A stretch of DNA of 33,523 nucleotides from Spirochaetaceae bacterium (GTDB taxonomy: Bacteria > Spirochaetota > Spirochaetia > Treponematales > Breznakiellaceae), in contig JAISLT010000117.1 in the NCBI GenBank assembly GCA_031277165.1, positions 1 to 33,523 on the forward strand, read 5' to 3'. Below, one piece after another: positions 15,707 to 23,747 of the stretch. Made by a program: the position numbers and the translations under genes. The notes under the pieces are model-generated. The model did not search any database, was not told where the DNA came from, and saw only the letters and a list, made by a program, of their open reading frames with translations. Numbering within the stretch: position 1 is the stretch's first letter; the number at the start of each line of letters is the position of its first letter.

Positions 15707-16346
15707 CGGTGTTTAAAGAGGGAGGATAGGAATGATCCGACAGTTCGTATAATACGGTATCGCCGTTTTGTTCATAGAGGGTTACCCTTTTAACGGCGGA
15801 ATCCCCGGACATGACAATGGCCTTTGCAAAGGAACGGATGGCGTTGTCCTTGGGAACAAGCCCCAGTTTCCACCCCCCACCCTGTTCGGTAAAGAACACC
15901 TCGAAATTACCGGTTAATTTTTTTGCATCCCCGGTAAAAACAGCCCCCATGGTTTCGGAAATTCGTACAAAGGCCGCATTATCCCCGGTCTCCAGCCGGG
16001 TGGTCCGGCCGCCGCTGCTTTGTACCAGAAAATCCCTGCCCACCGCCATCACCGAAGGATAGGGGCTGCGGGTATCCCAGAGGATCCCCCGGTCCACATC
16101 CACCGCAAAACTGCCATGGGAAACCAGAGAACGGCCCAGGCGGTTTAAGGTCTTGGTTTGGACAAAACGTCCCCGCATTATCCGGTGCGCCGCCATGGCG
16201 GTGCAGATCCTGTTAAAGCGGGGCAGGGTCTCTTCGTTTAGGGGATGGGTAAACACATCATCCGCAGGCTGGGTCCACAGAAGGGCCGGAATGACAAAAA
16301 AAATACCCCGGCAAAAAAACCGCTTAAGAGGACCGGGAAAGATCAT
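15678..16346 (-). CDS. LolA-like periplasmic lipid carrier of the APE locus
   Basis: A 222-residue protein with an N-terminal signal sequence (hydrophobic FFVIPALL then TQPADD) but no lipobox, so it is probably periplasmic. The sequence around RGRFVQTKTLNRLGRSLVSHGSF matches the LolA/outer-membrane carrier family (GxFxQxKxL, then SxGxF), whose half-barrel carries acyl chains across the periplasm. It overlaps the thioesterase gene by 4 bases and the MMPL gene by 29. In APE clusters a LolA-like protein always accompanies the MMPL exporter; together they likely transfer the polyene lipid to the outer membrane, separate from general lipoprotein sorting. Confidence 0.8.
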   Translation of the reverse strand: MIFPGPLKRFFCRGIFFVIPALLWTQPADDVFTHPLNEETLPRFNRICTAMAAHRIMRGRFVQTKTLNRLGRSLVSHGSFAVDVDRGILWDTRSPYPSVMAVGRDFLVQSSGGRTTRLETGDNAAFVRISETMGAVFTGDAKKLTGNFEVFFTEQGGGWKLGLVPKDNAIRSFAKAIVMSGDSAVKRVTLYEQNGDTVLYELSDHSYPPSLNTDERAYFSVP

Positions 16347-16822
16347 ATCACCCCTTCTTCCGGATGGTTTACTTCAGGGTTGGATGGACCCTGCTCTGCG
16401 GGCCCGGATGCTAAAAGTCCCCGGACTTTTTCGATCAGGACCCGGGGACAGGCAAAACAGGAAGCGTTTTTTGCAATATCAAAGGCCATTTGGGTGCTTG
16501 TTCCCTTGGTGGTCAGCTCGCCGGTGCCGGCATTAAAAAGTTTATATTTTATCCGCAGCCTGTTTTCGTATTCGTCCAGCACCGCCATAGCCCGGACCCG
16601 GTCTCCAAAACGGAGGGGTCTGATAAATTTTAACGATACGTCTATGACGGGAAAGGCAAAACCCGATTCTTTCATGGACCGGTATCCGTACCCGATGCGG
16701 CTAAGCAGGGCCCGGCGGGCCCGTTCCAGATAATTTACATAGTTCCCGTGCCAAACCACTTCCATGGAATCCACTTCGTAAAACTCTACGGAAAATTCTA
16801 CCTCGGCACTAATGCTGTCCAT
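16343..16822 (-). CDS. Acyl-CoA/ACP thioesterase, hotdog fold (4-hydroxybenzoyl-CoA thioesterase type)
   Basis: A thioesterase of 159 residues. The motif FYEVDSMEVVWHGNYVNYLE near residues 14-33 is the active-site signature of the YbgC/4-hydroxybenzoyl-CoA thioesterase family, with the catalytic Asp in EVDSM. The frame is open much further upstream, but the ATG at 16822 has GGAGG six bases in front and yields the family's normal length, so it is taken as start. It overlaps the acyltransferase gene by 14 bases and the LolA-like gene by 4. APE clusters have exactly this thioesterase between the acyltransferase (or ammonia-lyase) and LolA genes; it may release or edit acyl-ACP. Confidence 0.85.
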   Translation of the reverse strand: MDSISAEVEFSVEFYEVDSMEVVWHGNYVNYLERARRALLSRIGYGYRSMKESGFAFPVIDVSLKFIRPLRFGDRVRAMAVLDEYENRLRIKYKLFNAGTGELTTKGTSTQMAFDIAKNASCFACPRVLIEKVRGLLASGPAEQGPSNPEVNHPEEGVI

Positions 16823-17903
16823 CTTCGTCCTCCAGCTCCTTGGAAGCCCAAAAATCGTAAAAATTATACCATTGATACGGATGTTGTAAACAGTGGCCCT
16901 CAAGAAGGGCTGCAAATTGCCGGGCCCAATTTTCCATCCGCCGCGCCCGTTCTTTTCGGGAAGGGCCGGATTCCGCCGGTGATTTTTCCCGGGGGGCCGG
17001 ATCGGGGGCAAGCCGGTGTACATGCATGTCATAGTCCGGCGCCGGGGAAAGATCCCGGCGGCGCAGGGCAAAAACCGCATAGACCGGAGCTTCCAGCAGC
17101 GCCGCCAGAAGCCAGGGTCCCTGGGGAAAGGGGGCTTCCACCCCTAAGAAGGGGATAGAAAAAATTCGGCGCCGGTTATGGGTGGAGGTTCTATCCCCGG
17201 CAATCACCGCCAGGCCCCCCTGTTCTATTTCCTCTTTAAGGATCACAATCGAATCGGGCCCTATGGAATTGGCGCTGATTATCTTAAGTAAAGACCGGGG
17301 GTTGACTTTGGCCACCATGCGGTTAAAAAAGGGGGTTACTTCAAAGTCCGCTATGGAAGTGACGGGAATGTCCCGGGATACCCCGGTATGGCGGTAATCC
17401 GCCAGGGCCCGGAGCAGTTCCGTATTGCCCAGGTGCGAACAAAGCAGGACCGCCCCCTTTCCCTGTTCCAGCCCCCCAATAAGGGCGGTAATGTCATCGT
17501 CTTGGAAGTGGATGCGTTTAAAGGGAATCCTCCCCGCCCAGGCTTGGGCTTTTTCCACCACCGCCAGGGCAAAGGCGGTAATATGCCCCAGGGCGGAAAG
17601 CCCCTTTCCCGCCGGGGCTTCGGAGTTTGCGGGGGAAAAGAACGCCCGATCGGAGGTTTTTGAAGGTCCCCCGTGCGGCCCCGGGGCGCGGCAAATTTCC
17701 AGGCGGCCCAAAAAACGCCGGGATTCTCTGCGGCTGTTTCTGGAAAAGAGAAAGTAACAGAACCCCACCGGATACGCCAGGATGCTTAAAAGCTTTGGCG
17801 GCAAAAGGCGGAACAAAAAAAAGAACAGGCCCATCTGCCAGGGTCCGGCCTTTTCTTTCTGCCCCGACCAGTGTTCACCGGAACCGCCCCCGGCGAGCTT
17901 CAT
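16809..17903 (-). CDS. Lysophospholipid/lauroyl-type acyltransferase (LpxL/HtrB-like) of the APE locus
   Basis: A 364-residue membrane-associated acyltransferase. A hydrophobic N-terminus (about 25-53) precedes the catalytic H-x4-E motif at His157-Glu162 (HLGNTE), followed by AGDRTS and the C-terminal QWYNFYDFW. These are features of the LPLAT family that includes LpxL and LpxM. It probably transfers an acyl or polyenoyl chain from ACP to a lipid headgroup at the inner membrane. Coupled by 4-base overlap to the glycosyltransferase upstream. Residues about 70-100 hold a Pro/Ser-rich stretch that looks like an insertion. APE clusters often have a histidine/tyrosine ammonia-lyase gene after this one; here the thioesterase follows directly. 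Confidence 0.82.
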   Translation of the reverse strand: MKLAGGGSGEHWSGQKEKAGPWQMGLFFFLFRLLPPKLLSILAYPVGFCYFLFSRNSRRESRRFLGRLEICRAPGPHGGPSKTSDRAFFSPANSEAPAGKGLSALGHITAFALAVVEKAQAWAGRIPFKRIHFQDDDITALIGGLEQGKGAVLLCSHLGNTELLRALADYRHTGVSRDIPVTSIADFEVTPFFNRMVAKVNPRSLLKIISANSIGPDSIVILKEEIEQGGLAVIAGDRTSTHNRRRIFSIPFLGVEAPFPQGPWLLAALLEAPVYAVFALRRRDLSPAPDYDMHVHRLAPDPAPREKSPAESGPSRKERARRMENWARQFAALLEGHCLQHPYQWYNFYDFWASKELEDEDGQH

Positions 17904-18643
17904 TCGACGCGGTTCCTTATGTGCCTAAACAGCAGGGGAAAAAACCGCAGGACCATACCAAAAAAAAGCCGGGTAAACGACCAGGAAATTCTAACATTAT
18001 CCTGAACCAGGCGGAAGTGGGAAATTCCGTCCTGGGGATAGTGGATTTTAACGGGGTAAAAGACCAGGGGAACGGCGGCCCAGTAAAGACGGACCAGTAT
18101 TTCGGGGTCAAATCCCATGCGCCGGTCGTAAAAACAAGGGTCCATCACCGCCAGGGTTTTTTCCACCGGATATACCCGGAAGCCGCATAGCACATCCACA
18201 AGTTCTGCGGAGAGGGTGACGATCCGCGCCCAGGCGTTGGATACGGCCCTGCCCCCGGTACGAAGCGCCGGGGCGGATCCATCGTACTGGGGATACCCGC
18301 AGATTACCGCTTCCGGCCGTTGGGCCGACGCGGCTAAAAAAAAATCCACCCGGCCGGCGTCGTGCTGACCGTCGGCATCGATCTGCAGCACATGGGAAAG
18401 TCCCTGTTCCCGGGCCCTTCTTAGGCCCGCCATAACCGCGGCGCCCTTGCCCCGGTTTTCTTTTAAGGTCACCGCCGTTGCTAAAGAAAAGGCCCCCAGG
18501 GTTTTTTCCAGGGCCTGTTTTGTGGCATCGTCGCTGCCGTCGTCGACGATTATTATTGGAAGCCCATGGGATGCAACCGTGGAGACCACCGGATAGATCG
18601 TACTGCCGTGGTTGTACAGGGGAATAAGAAAGCCCTGCTTCAC
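17900..18643 (-). CDS. Family 2 glycosyltransferase of the APE locus
   Basis: A 247-residue GT-A fold enzyme. The N-terminus IPLYNHGSTI, the nucleotide-sugar motif IIIVDDGSDD near residues 31-40, and the metal-binding LQIDADGQHD near residues 90-99 are classic GT2 elements. A short C-terminal hydrophobic segment may tether it to the membrane. It overlaps genes on both sides by 4 bases. In APE clusters a GT2 protein in this position is thought to glycosylate the lipid carrier of the polyene. The donor sugar cannot be predicted from the sequence. Confidence 0.87.
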   Translation of the reverse strand: MKQGFLIPLYNHGSTIYPVVSTVASHGLPIIIVDDGSDDATKQALEKTLGAFSLATAVTLKENRGKGAAVMAGLRRAREQGLSHVLQIDADGQHDAGRVDFFLAASAQRPEAVICGYPQYDGSAPALRTGGRAVSNAWARIVTLSAELVDVLCGFRVYPVEKTLAVMDPCFYDRRMGFDPEILVRLYWAAVPLVFYPVKIHYPQDGISHFRLVQDNVRISWSFTRLFFGMVLRFFPLLFRHIRNRVE

Positions 18644-21033
18644 CGTTCCATCCTAAAGCGTATGGTCCCCGAAGAACAGGGTTTGCGGTCTTCCGCAGAC
18701 CGGAGGATAAACCGGAACAATTTTTCCTGCCTGTCCAGCTTAAGCTCCAGCCGCAGCCTCATGCCGGGGCTAATAATGCCGGTAAATTTGATCCGCCTGG
18801 AACCGGCGGGGAGCAATTTTGTGCCGTCAAGGTTCTCCCGCAGGCGGAAGGAAGCTTTTGCCAGATGCACCGCACAGGCCCAGGTTAGATCAAACTGAGC
18901 CACCGCGGGCAGGATCTTCTGTGCGGGAAAATGCCCGTCAAAGTAGGGGCAGGATTCGGGGACGGTAAATTCGTATATCCCCGAATCTTCCCCCTCTTTG
19001 ATCAGATCCGCCCTAAGCCCCAAGGGAAGCTCCGGCGGGCCGGGGGCGTGCCCCCCGGATCCTTCGGACGCCGGATGAAGAAAGAGCGTTTCTAATTCCT
19101 GTTTTTTAATTTTTCCCTGGGCATCCCGGGGCAGCGCATCCGGGTAACGCCACTGTTTAGGGATCACGGTAATTTCAAAAAAATTCGCCAGATGTTCCCG
19201 AAAGTGCCGGTTAATAAGAAATTTCTCTGCCCCGGCAAACCGGGTTTTTCCTTCTTCGTTAAACACCACGGCGGCGGCCAGGTACTGCCGTTTTTTCTGC
19301 AGTGCAATTACCGCCGTATCCGACACCAGGCCGGACTGCATAATGCGGTTTTCAAGTTCCGGCAGCGAGATCCGTTTTTCTTCGATTTTAACGATTGAAT
19401 CGGCCCGGCCCTTAAGCAAAAACCGGCCGCCGGGGAGCAGTTCCGCCAGGTCCCCGGTGGTAAAGCCCCCCTGGTCCCGCAGATAGGGAGACTTGATTAC
19501 CAGGCAGCCCTGACTGTTTTTCCGGATCTCCGCATTATCGAAGGGGGTCCATTCCGGGCCGTTCTTAGACTGCCGCCAGGCAATACCGCTGGTCTCTGTA
19601 CTGCCATATACTTCCAGGGGCCAGAACCCGAAGATCTGTTCTGTCTTTGCCGCTACATCCGGGGGAAGGACCCCTCCGGATGTAAAGATCCACGGGGACC
19701 GAAGACCCAGGGACTTGGCGCCGGCAATTTCTACGGCCCGCTTTAACAGGGCGGGAACGGTAACAATCAGGTATGAATCGTCCCGAAGCTGTTCAAAGGT
19801 TTCGGGGTACTCTATCCGTTCCCGGCGAAAGGGAACTCCCGCGGTAAAGGGGAGCATCACCGAAAAAAGAAGGCCGTAAATGTGGTGGGGATTCACGGTA
19901 GAACAGACCCGGCGGGTAAGAAATTCGTCCCCCCATTTTGAGAGGATAAAGGCATTGTCGTTTTCAAATTCCGTAAGCCGCTGCCGTATGGCCTTGGGCA
20001 TACCGGTGGTACCGGAGGTATACATGACAATCGCCGTTTCGCCGGGATCGATCACGGGGGCCGTGTCCGGCCCGGCGGCGTTTGTTCCGTCAACGAGGGC
20101 GGGTACATAGAAATTCTTCTCTGTTAATTCCAGGGCGTCTTTTTTATCGGTGATCAAGGCGGCCCCTTCTTCGCCGCCGCCGATAATTTCGGCAATATAG
20201 GCGGGGGAAACATTGGCGGTTAAAAGCACCTCCTTTTTGCATTGAAGCAGGGCCGTATAGGCCAAAAGAAAGTACCAATAATCATTGCAATGGAGTATCC
20301 ACCGGCCCTGGGGGGTCCCGTGGATCACCCTCCTTAAGGCTGCGGTTTCCGCAAGAAAATCGTCCCAGGTTTTGTAGATTCCCCTGCCGTAACGGTCCGA
20401 ATAACATACCACCGCACTGCCCTTCCGGGAACCGGGGGTAAAGGCGGAAAGGGGAACGGCCCGGGGAATACCCTTGTTTACCATTCTGCGTATCAGCAAT
20501 TCACCCCCAAAAAGAATTCCTATAAGTATATAAGAAATTCCTCCGTTGTAAACCGTCCACAGGACCCGGGACCCCCCCAGGGCCGTAAGGGCCGCCGCCC
20601 CCCCGTTAAGGGCAAAAAACACGCACCACACCACCGTAACCTTTTTACAGTAAGCGGCGATGTGTTTTTCCCCCAGGGAACCGCGGATTTTATTCCGGCG
20701 ATCTAAAACCAGGGCAAACCGGAAGATCATCGAAGGGGGAGCGGCCAGGGTTGATCCAAAGGCCCCTAAAAGGAGGACGCTTATTAAAACCGGGTAAAGC
20801 TTTAAGACCAGAAATTCGTTGGTAAGGGCCCCCAGCAATCCCAGGATAGGAAAAAGCAGGGCCTGCAGGGGGATTTTTTTTTTAGCCTCGGCGGAGGCGG
20901 CAAAAAAGAAAAGGCCAAAGGCTGCCAGGGCCAGGGAAAAAACCCGCAGGGGCAGTTTAAAAACAACCAGGGCGCAGAATACCAGCGGCGGGTACAGCGC
21001 CGCCACGGCATAAAAGAGGGGTCGTACCTTCAC
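18640..21033 (-). CDS. Triple fusion: membrane domain, AMP-forming acyl ligase, FabZ-like dehydratase
   Basis: A 797-residue protein joining three APE functions that are commonly separate genes. Residues 1-190 (about 20464-21033) hold about five membrane helices, like the COG4648-type membrane protein found before the ligase. Residues about 195-655 are an adenylate-forming ligase: MYTSGTTGMPKA at 337-348, YGSTET at 476-481, TTGDL at 525-529, GRADSIVKI at 542-550 and catalytic Lys641 in GKIKK. Residues about 665-797 are a hotdog dehydratase with catalytic His701 in FDGHFP and KILPAVAQ. The ligase should activate an aromatic starter acid and load it on ACP, as ApeH does; the last domain corresponds to ApeI. 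Overlaps of 4 bases link it to the ACP and glycosyltransferase genes. Fusion would keep starter loading and dehydration at the membrane. Confidence 0.87.
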   Translation of the reverse strand: MKVRPLFYAVAALYPPLVFCALVVFKLPLRVFSLALAAFGLFFFAASAEAKKKIPLQALLFPILGLLGALTNEFLVLKLYPVLISVLLLGAFGSTLAAPPSMIFRFALVLDRRNKIRGSLGEKHIAAYCKKVTVVWCVFFALNGGAAALTALGGSRVLWTVYNGGISYILIGILFGGELLIRRMVNKGIPRAVPLSAFTPGSRKGSAVVCYSDRYGRGIYKTWDDFLAETAALRRVIHGTPQGRWILHCNDYWYFLLAYTALLQCKKEVLLTANVSPAYIAEIIGGGEEGAALITDKKDALELTEKNFYVPALVDGTNAAGPDTAPVIDPGETAIVMYTSGTTGMPKAIRQRLTEFENDNAFILSKWGDEFLTRRVCSTVNPHHIYGLLFSVMLPFTAGVPFRRERIEYPETFEQLRDDSYLIVTVPALLKRAVEIAGAKSLGLRSPWIFTSGGVLPPDVAAKTEQIFGFWPLEVYGSTETSGIAWRQSKNGPEWTPFDNAEIRKNSQGCLVIKSPYLRDQGGFTTGDLAELLPGGRFLLKGRADSIVKIEEKRISLPELENRIMQSGLVSDTAVIALQKKRQYLAAAVVFNEEGKTRFAGAEKFLINRHFREHLANFFEITVIPKQWRYPDALPRDAQGKIKKQELETLFLHPASEGSGGHAPGPPELPLGLRADLIKEGEDSGIYEFTVPESCPYFDGHFPAQKILPAVAQFDLTWACAVHLAKASFRLRENLDGTKLLPAGSRRIKFTGIISPGMRLRLELKLDRQEKLFRFILRSAEDRKPCSSGTIRFRMER

Positions 21034-21278
21034 CGGTCCTGTACAAGGGGATAAAGGACCTCTACCACATCCTGAACGGTTTTAACCTGCTTAAACTGTT
21101 CCGGTTCAAGTTTGCCGGACAAAAGGGGTTTCATTTTAACGATCAGATCCACCGCGTCAATTGAATCCAGATCCAGATCCGCTGCCAGATTAGCGCCGGG
21201 CGTAACAGTCCCCTCTTCCAGCTCAAACTCCTGAATTAAAATTTCCTTAAGCTTAACAAAAACATCTTCCTTTGTCAT
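21030..21278 (-). CDS. apeF: Acyl carrier protein, second of two
   Basis: An 82-residue carrier protein. The phosphopantetheine attachment serine is in LDLDSIDAVDL, and helix 2 continues IVKMKPLLS. The net charge is acidic as usual for ACPs. The start lies one base after the first ACP stop and the end overlaps the ligase-fusion start by 4 bases. Paired ACPs are standard in APE clusters, one for starter loading and one for elongation; which does which cannot be told from sequence. No phosphopantetheinyl transferase gene is present in this window, so a host enzyme elsewhere must activate both. Confidence 0.85.
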   Translation of the reverse strand: MTKEDVFVKLKEILIQEFELEEGTVTPGANLAADLDLDSIDAVDLIVKMKPLLSGKLEPEQFKQVKTVQDVVEVLYPLVQDR

Positions 21279-21279
21279 T

Positions 21280-21543
21280 CTATGCCCCGCCTGTTTGAGC
21301 GCTGATATATGCTGCCAGGGCGTTTACCGAAGCAAAATGAATTTTATTGTCCGCGCTTTCGGCAGAAAACGTTACCCCGAATTTTTTCTTTAAGGCTATT
21401 CCCAGCTCCAGGGCGTCGATGGAATCGAGCCCCAGGCCCGCCCCGAAGATCGGCTGGGAGTCTTCAATGTTTTCCGGCTCCAGATCTTCCAGTTCCAGGG
21501 CGCTGATAATAAGCCGTTTTATTTCCAGGTGCAGATTGTCCAT
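21280..21543 (-). CDS. apeE: Acyl carrier protein, first of two
   Basis: An ACP of about 87 residues with the phosphopantetheine serine in LGLDSIDALEL, followed by GIALKKKFGV. The ATG at 21543 is chosen because it gives a normal ACP N-terminus (MDNLHLEIKRLI); the frame continues to a TTG at 21573, which would add ten residues without support. No strong ribosome binding site is visible. It is the first gene of the minus-strand APE block 2, divergent from the radical-enzyme operon, with about 145 bases between the two starts. Its symbol is given by position as first of the ACP pair. Confidence 0.83.
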   Translation of the reverse strand: MDNLHLEIKRLIISALELEDLEPENIEDSQPIFGAGLGLDSIDALELGIALKKKFGVTFSAESADNKIHFASVNALAAYISAQTGGA

Positions 21544-21651
21544 TAAGGGGCAGTGTACCGTAAACCACGGCAAAGCGTCAAGGTCAAAGGGGCCGTTACA
21601 AAGACCCGGTCCGGGGAATTTTGTCCGGTAAGGAACCGGCCGATTCCGTAC

Positions 21652-21680
21652 CTGACAAAGTCAGATCTATGATGTATATT
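21652..21680 (+). promoter_or_regulatory. Promoter of the plus-strand APE operon, with dyad over the -35 box
   Basis: CTGACA (21652-21657), a 17-base spacer and TATATT (21675-21680) form a good sigma70-like promoter. The -35 box is half of a perfect inverted repeat, CTGAC-AAA-GTCAG (21652-21664), a possible operator. A second dyad, CCGGT-AAGGA-ACCGG (21625-21639), lies upstream. The expected transcription start falls within a base or two of the ATG at 21688, suggesting a leaderless transcript. Confidence 0.55.
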
Positions 21681-21687
21681 GCAGATA

Positions 21688-22617
21688 ATGTCAGGTTCCC
21701 GTATTTCTTCCATAGGCATTCCCCGGGCCTTTTATTATTACCAATATCCGCTTTTGTGGGAAACATATTTTTCTGCCCTGGGGATTGAGCCGGTCCTTTC
21801 TCCTCCGGCATCGGCCTCTACCGTTGCCGCCGCCGCTCCCTTTACCGAAGCGGAACACTGCCTGGCCCATAAAATTTTCGACGGTCAGCTGGTGGACCTG
21901 GCATCCCGGGCCCAGGCCTTGTTTATTCCCCGGATTCTTTCCATGACCCGCCGCCATATCTGCTGCGCAAAATTCGGCGCCCTTCCCGATGCAAGCCGGG
22001 CCCTGCTAAAGGGTCCCGGCTTGGGATGCCCCGCCGGTCCTTTGGTGCTGAGCCCCGAGATAAACGAAAACAAAAGGCCCCTGTTTAAAACCCTTAGGGA
22101 CTTTGCCCTGGAACTGGGGGCGGACAAAAAGACCGCCCGGAATGCCGCGGGGACCGCCCTGGAAACCATGAAGCGGGCCCGGCGGACCCGGCTGGAAAAT
22201 GCCCGGGCCCTTCCTTTGCAGGGGCGCTTTCTGCTTCTGGGGCATCCCTATACGGTGGAGGATCCCTTTATTGCCCGGGGAATACGGAACAAACTTGCCG
22301 AATTCCCCCTGGAAATTATGACCTTTGAGGGGGAGGATCCGCCCGCTTCTTTTATCCGCTGGTGTACCTTTAACAGGATTTACCACAAGCTGCTGGCAAT
22401 GAATACCGCCTCGTACAGGGCGGTGATACAGGTCAGCACCTTTAACTGCGGGCCCGATTCGGTATGCGCAGACATATTCCGCCGGCTCTGTTTAGACCGG
22501 GGGCTTCCCTACCTGGAATTAAAAGTGGACGAGCATACGGGGTTTGTCGGCATTGAAACAAGGCTGGAAGCATTCGCCGACTCTTTAGAATGGCTGCCCC
22601 AGGGGGAACCCCAATGA
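21688..22617 (+). CDS. DUF2229/COG3580-like acyl-CoA dehydratase-activase-associated protein
   Basis: A protein of about 309 residues of the DUF2229 (COG3580) group. Recognisable pieces are IGIPRAFYYYQYPLLWE at the start, AEHCLAHKIFDGQ (Cys58; usual form CxPxKxxHG), PRILSM, GHPYTVEDPF, a late NCGPDSVC, and the closing DEHTGFVGIETRLEAF. These proteins are Cys-rich partners of HgdC-type activases and form one domain of the large fused anaerobic plasmalogen synthase-type proteins. Here it is a separate gene, first of three. The ATG at 21688 is preferred over a TTG at 21679; there is no ribosome binding site, consistent with a leaderless message. The reaction is unproven. Confidence 0.75.
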   Translation: MSGSRISSIGIPRAFYYYQYPLLWETYFSALGIEPVLSPPASASTVAAAAPFTEAEHCLAHKIFDGQLVDLASRAQALFIPRILSMTRRHICCAKFGALPDASRALLKGPGLGCPAGPLVLSPEINENKRPLFKTLRDFALELGADKKTARNAAGTALETMKRARRTRLENARALPLQGRFLLLGHPYTVEDPFIARGIRNKLAEFPLEIMTFEGEDPPASFIRWCTFNRIYHKLLAMNTASYRAVIQVSTFNCGPDSVCADIFRRLCLDRGLPYLELKVDEHTGFVGIETRLEAFADSLEWLPQGEPQ

Positions 22618-23747
22618 CCCGGCGGGAAACAAGGCTGGCCCGGCGGAACGAACGGCTGGCGATCCCCAATCTGGGGAATTATACCATTGCCCTGGATTCG
22701 GCGGTGCGGGCCATGGGTATCGAACCCTGGAGTTCCACCCGCACGACCCGGGAGGAACTGGAACTGGGAATTGCCGCGGCTCCGGAATCGCTGTGCCTTC
22801 CCTTTAAGGCCCACCTGGGCCACTTTATCGCCGCCGCCAGGGCCGGGTGTGAACACGCCCTTATGGTGAACAGCATGGGAACCTGCCGCCTGAGTTATTA
22901 CCGGAAACTTATCGAAAATATTTTGTGCGACCTGGGGCTTGGGATTCGGATTTGGGGCCTGGGCTTTGACGGCCTTAAGCCCCCGGTGATCCGGTACTTT
23001 GATCCGGCCCCCATCCCCTTTGTGAGGGCGGTGCTGCTTGCATTGGAAAAGATCAAGGTTATTGATATTTTGGAAATTGAAGGCTGGAAAACCCGTCCCA
23101 GGGAACGGGAGCGGGGAAGCACCACGGGGCTGTTCCGAAGGGGCCTGGAGGAGCTTGCGGCGGCGGGGACGCGAAAAGAGGTCCGCCGCTTGGGGCCGGT
23201 ATTTACTGAACAGTTTAGGGCCCTGCGGAATTCCTCCGGCACGGGGAAAATTCTGCGGATTGGACTTATCGGGGAAATATCACTTTTGCGGGACAGGACA
23301 TTGAACCACGGCATAGAAGAAACCCTGGGGGAACTGGGGGTGGAACTGCGGAACTTTTTTCTTTTGGGGGCGGAACTGGCAAATATCTTCGGCACCCCCG
23401 GCGGAAGGAACCGGGCTCATACCCGGAAGGAGCTTGCCAAGATAGCCCGGCCCTGGCTTAACAACCCCGTGGGCGGGCATGCCCTGGATTCGGTGGCCCA
23501 TACGATCCACTGTGCGGAAGAGGGCTGGGATGGAATGATCCACCTGTGTCCGGCGGGCTGTATGCCCGAAGTTTCAGTGAGGCCCATCATTGCGGAAATT
23601 TCCCGGAAAAAAGACTTCCCCGTGTTGGAGCTGTCCTTTGATGAGCATACCGCCGAAACGGGGCTTATCACGCGGCTGGAAGCGTTTGTGGATGTCCTGC
23701 GGGAGCGACGGCATTCCGGCGGAGCCGCTAAATCCGGGGCAGCATGA
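22614..23747 (+). CDS. COG3581-like 2-hydroxyacyl-CoA dehydratase (HgdB-related) subunit
   Basis: A 377-residue protein related to the dehydratase (HGD-D) subunit family. Conserved cysteine motifs are ESLCLPFKAHLG (Cys61), MGTCRLSYY (Cys91) and HLCPAGCMPE (Cys312, Cys316), likely iron-sulfur ligands, and the C-terminus has DEHTAETGLITRLEAF, the same closing motif as the DUF2229 protein upstream. The ATG at 22614 overlaps the previous stop by 4 bases and follows a GGGGGA stretch. Together with the preceding protein it probably forms the catalytic pair that receives single electrons from the activase. In known relatives this chemistry dehydrates 2-hydroxyacyl-CoA or reduces esters; the substrate here is unknown. 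Confidence 0.78.
   Translation: MTRRETRLARRNERLAIPNLGNYTIALDSAVRAMGIEPWSSTRTTREELELGIAAAPESLCLPFKAHLGHFIAAARAGCEHALMVNSMGTCRLSYYRKLIENILCDLGLGIRIWGLGFDGLKPPVIRYFDPAPIPFVRAVLLALEKIKVIDILEIEGWKTRPRERERGSTTGLFRRGLEELAAAGTRKEVRRLGPVFTEQFRALRNSSGTGKILRIGLIGEISLLRDRTLNHGIEETLGELGVELRNFFLLGAELANIFGTPGGRNRAHTRKELAKIARPWLNNPVGGHALDSVAHTIHCAEEGWDGMIHLCPAGCMPEVSVRPIIAEISRKKDFPVLELSFDEHTAETGLITRLEAFVDVLRERRHSGGAAKSGAA

Noticed and set aside
21574-21678. Minus-strand promoter for the ACP operon
   Set aside because: One must exist nearby, but no pair of boxes with acceptable spacing could be singled out.
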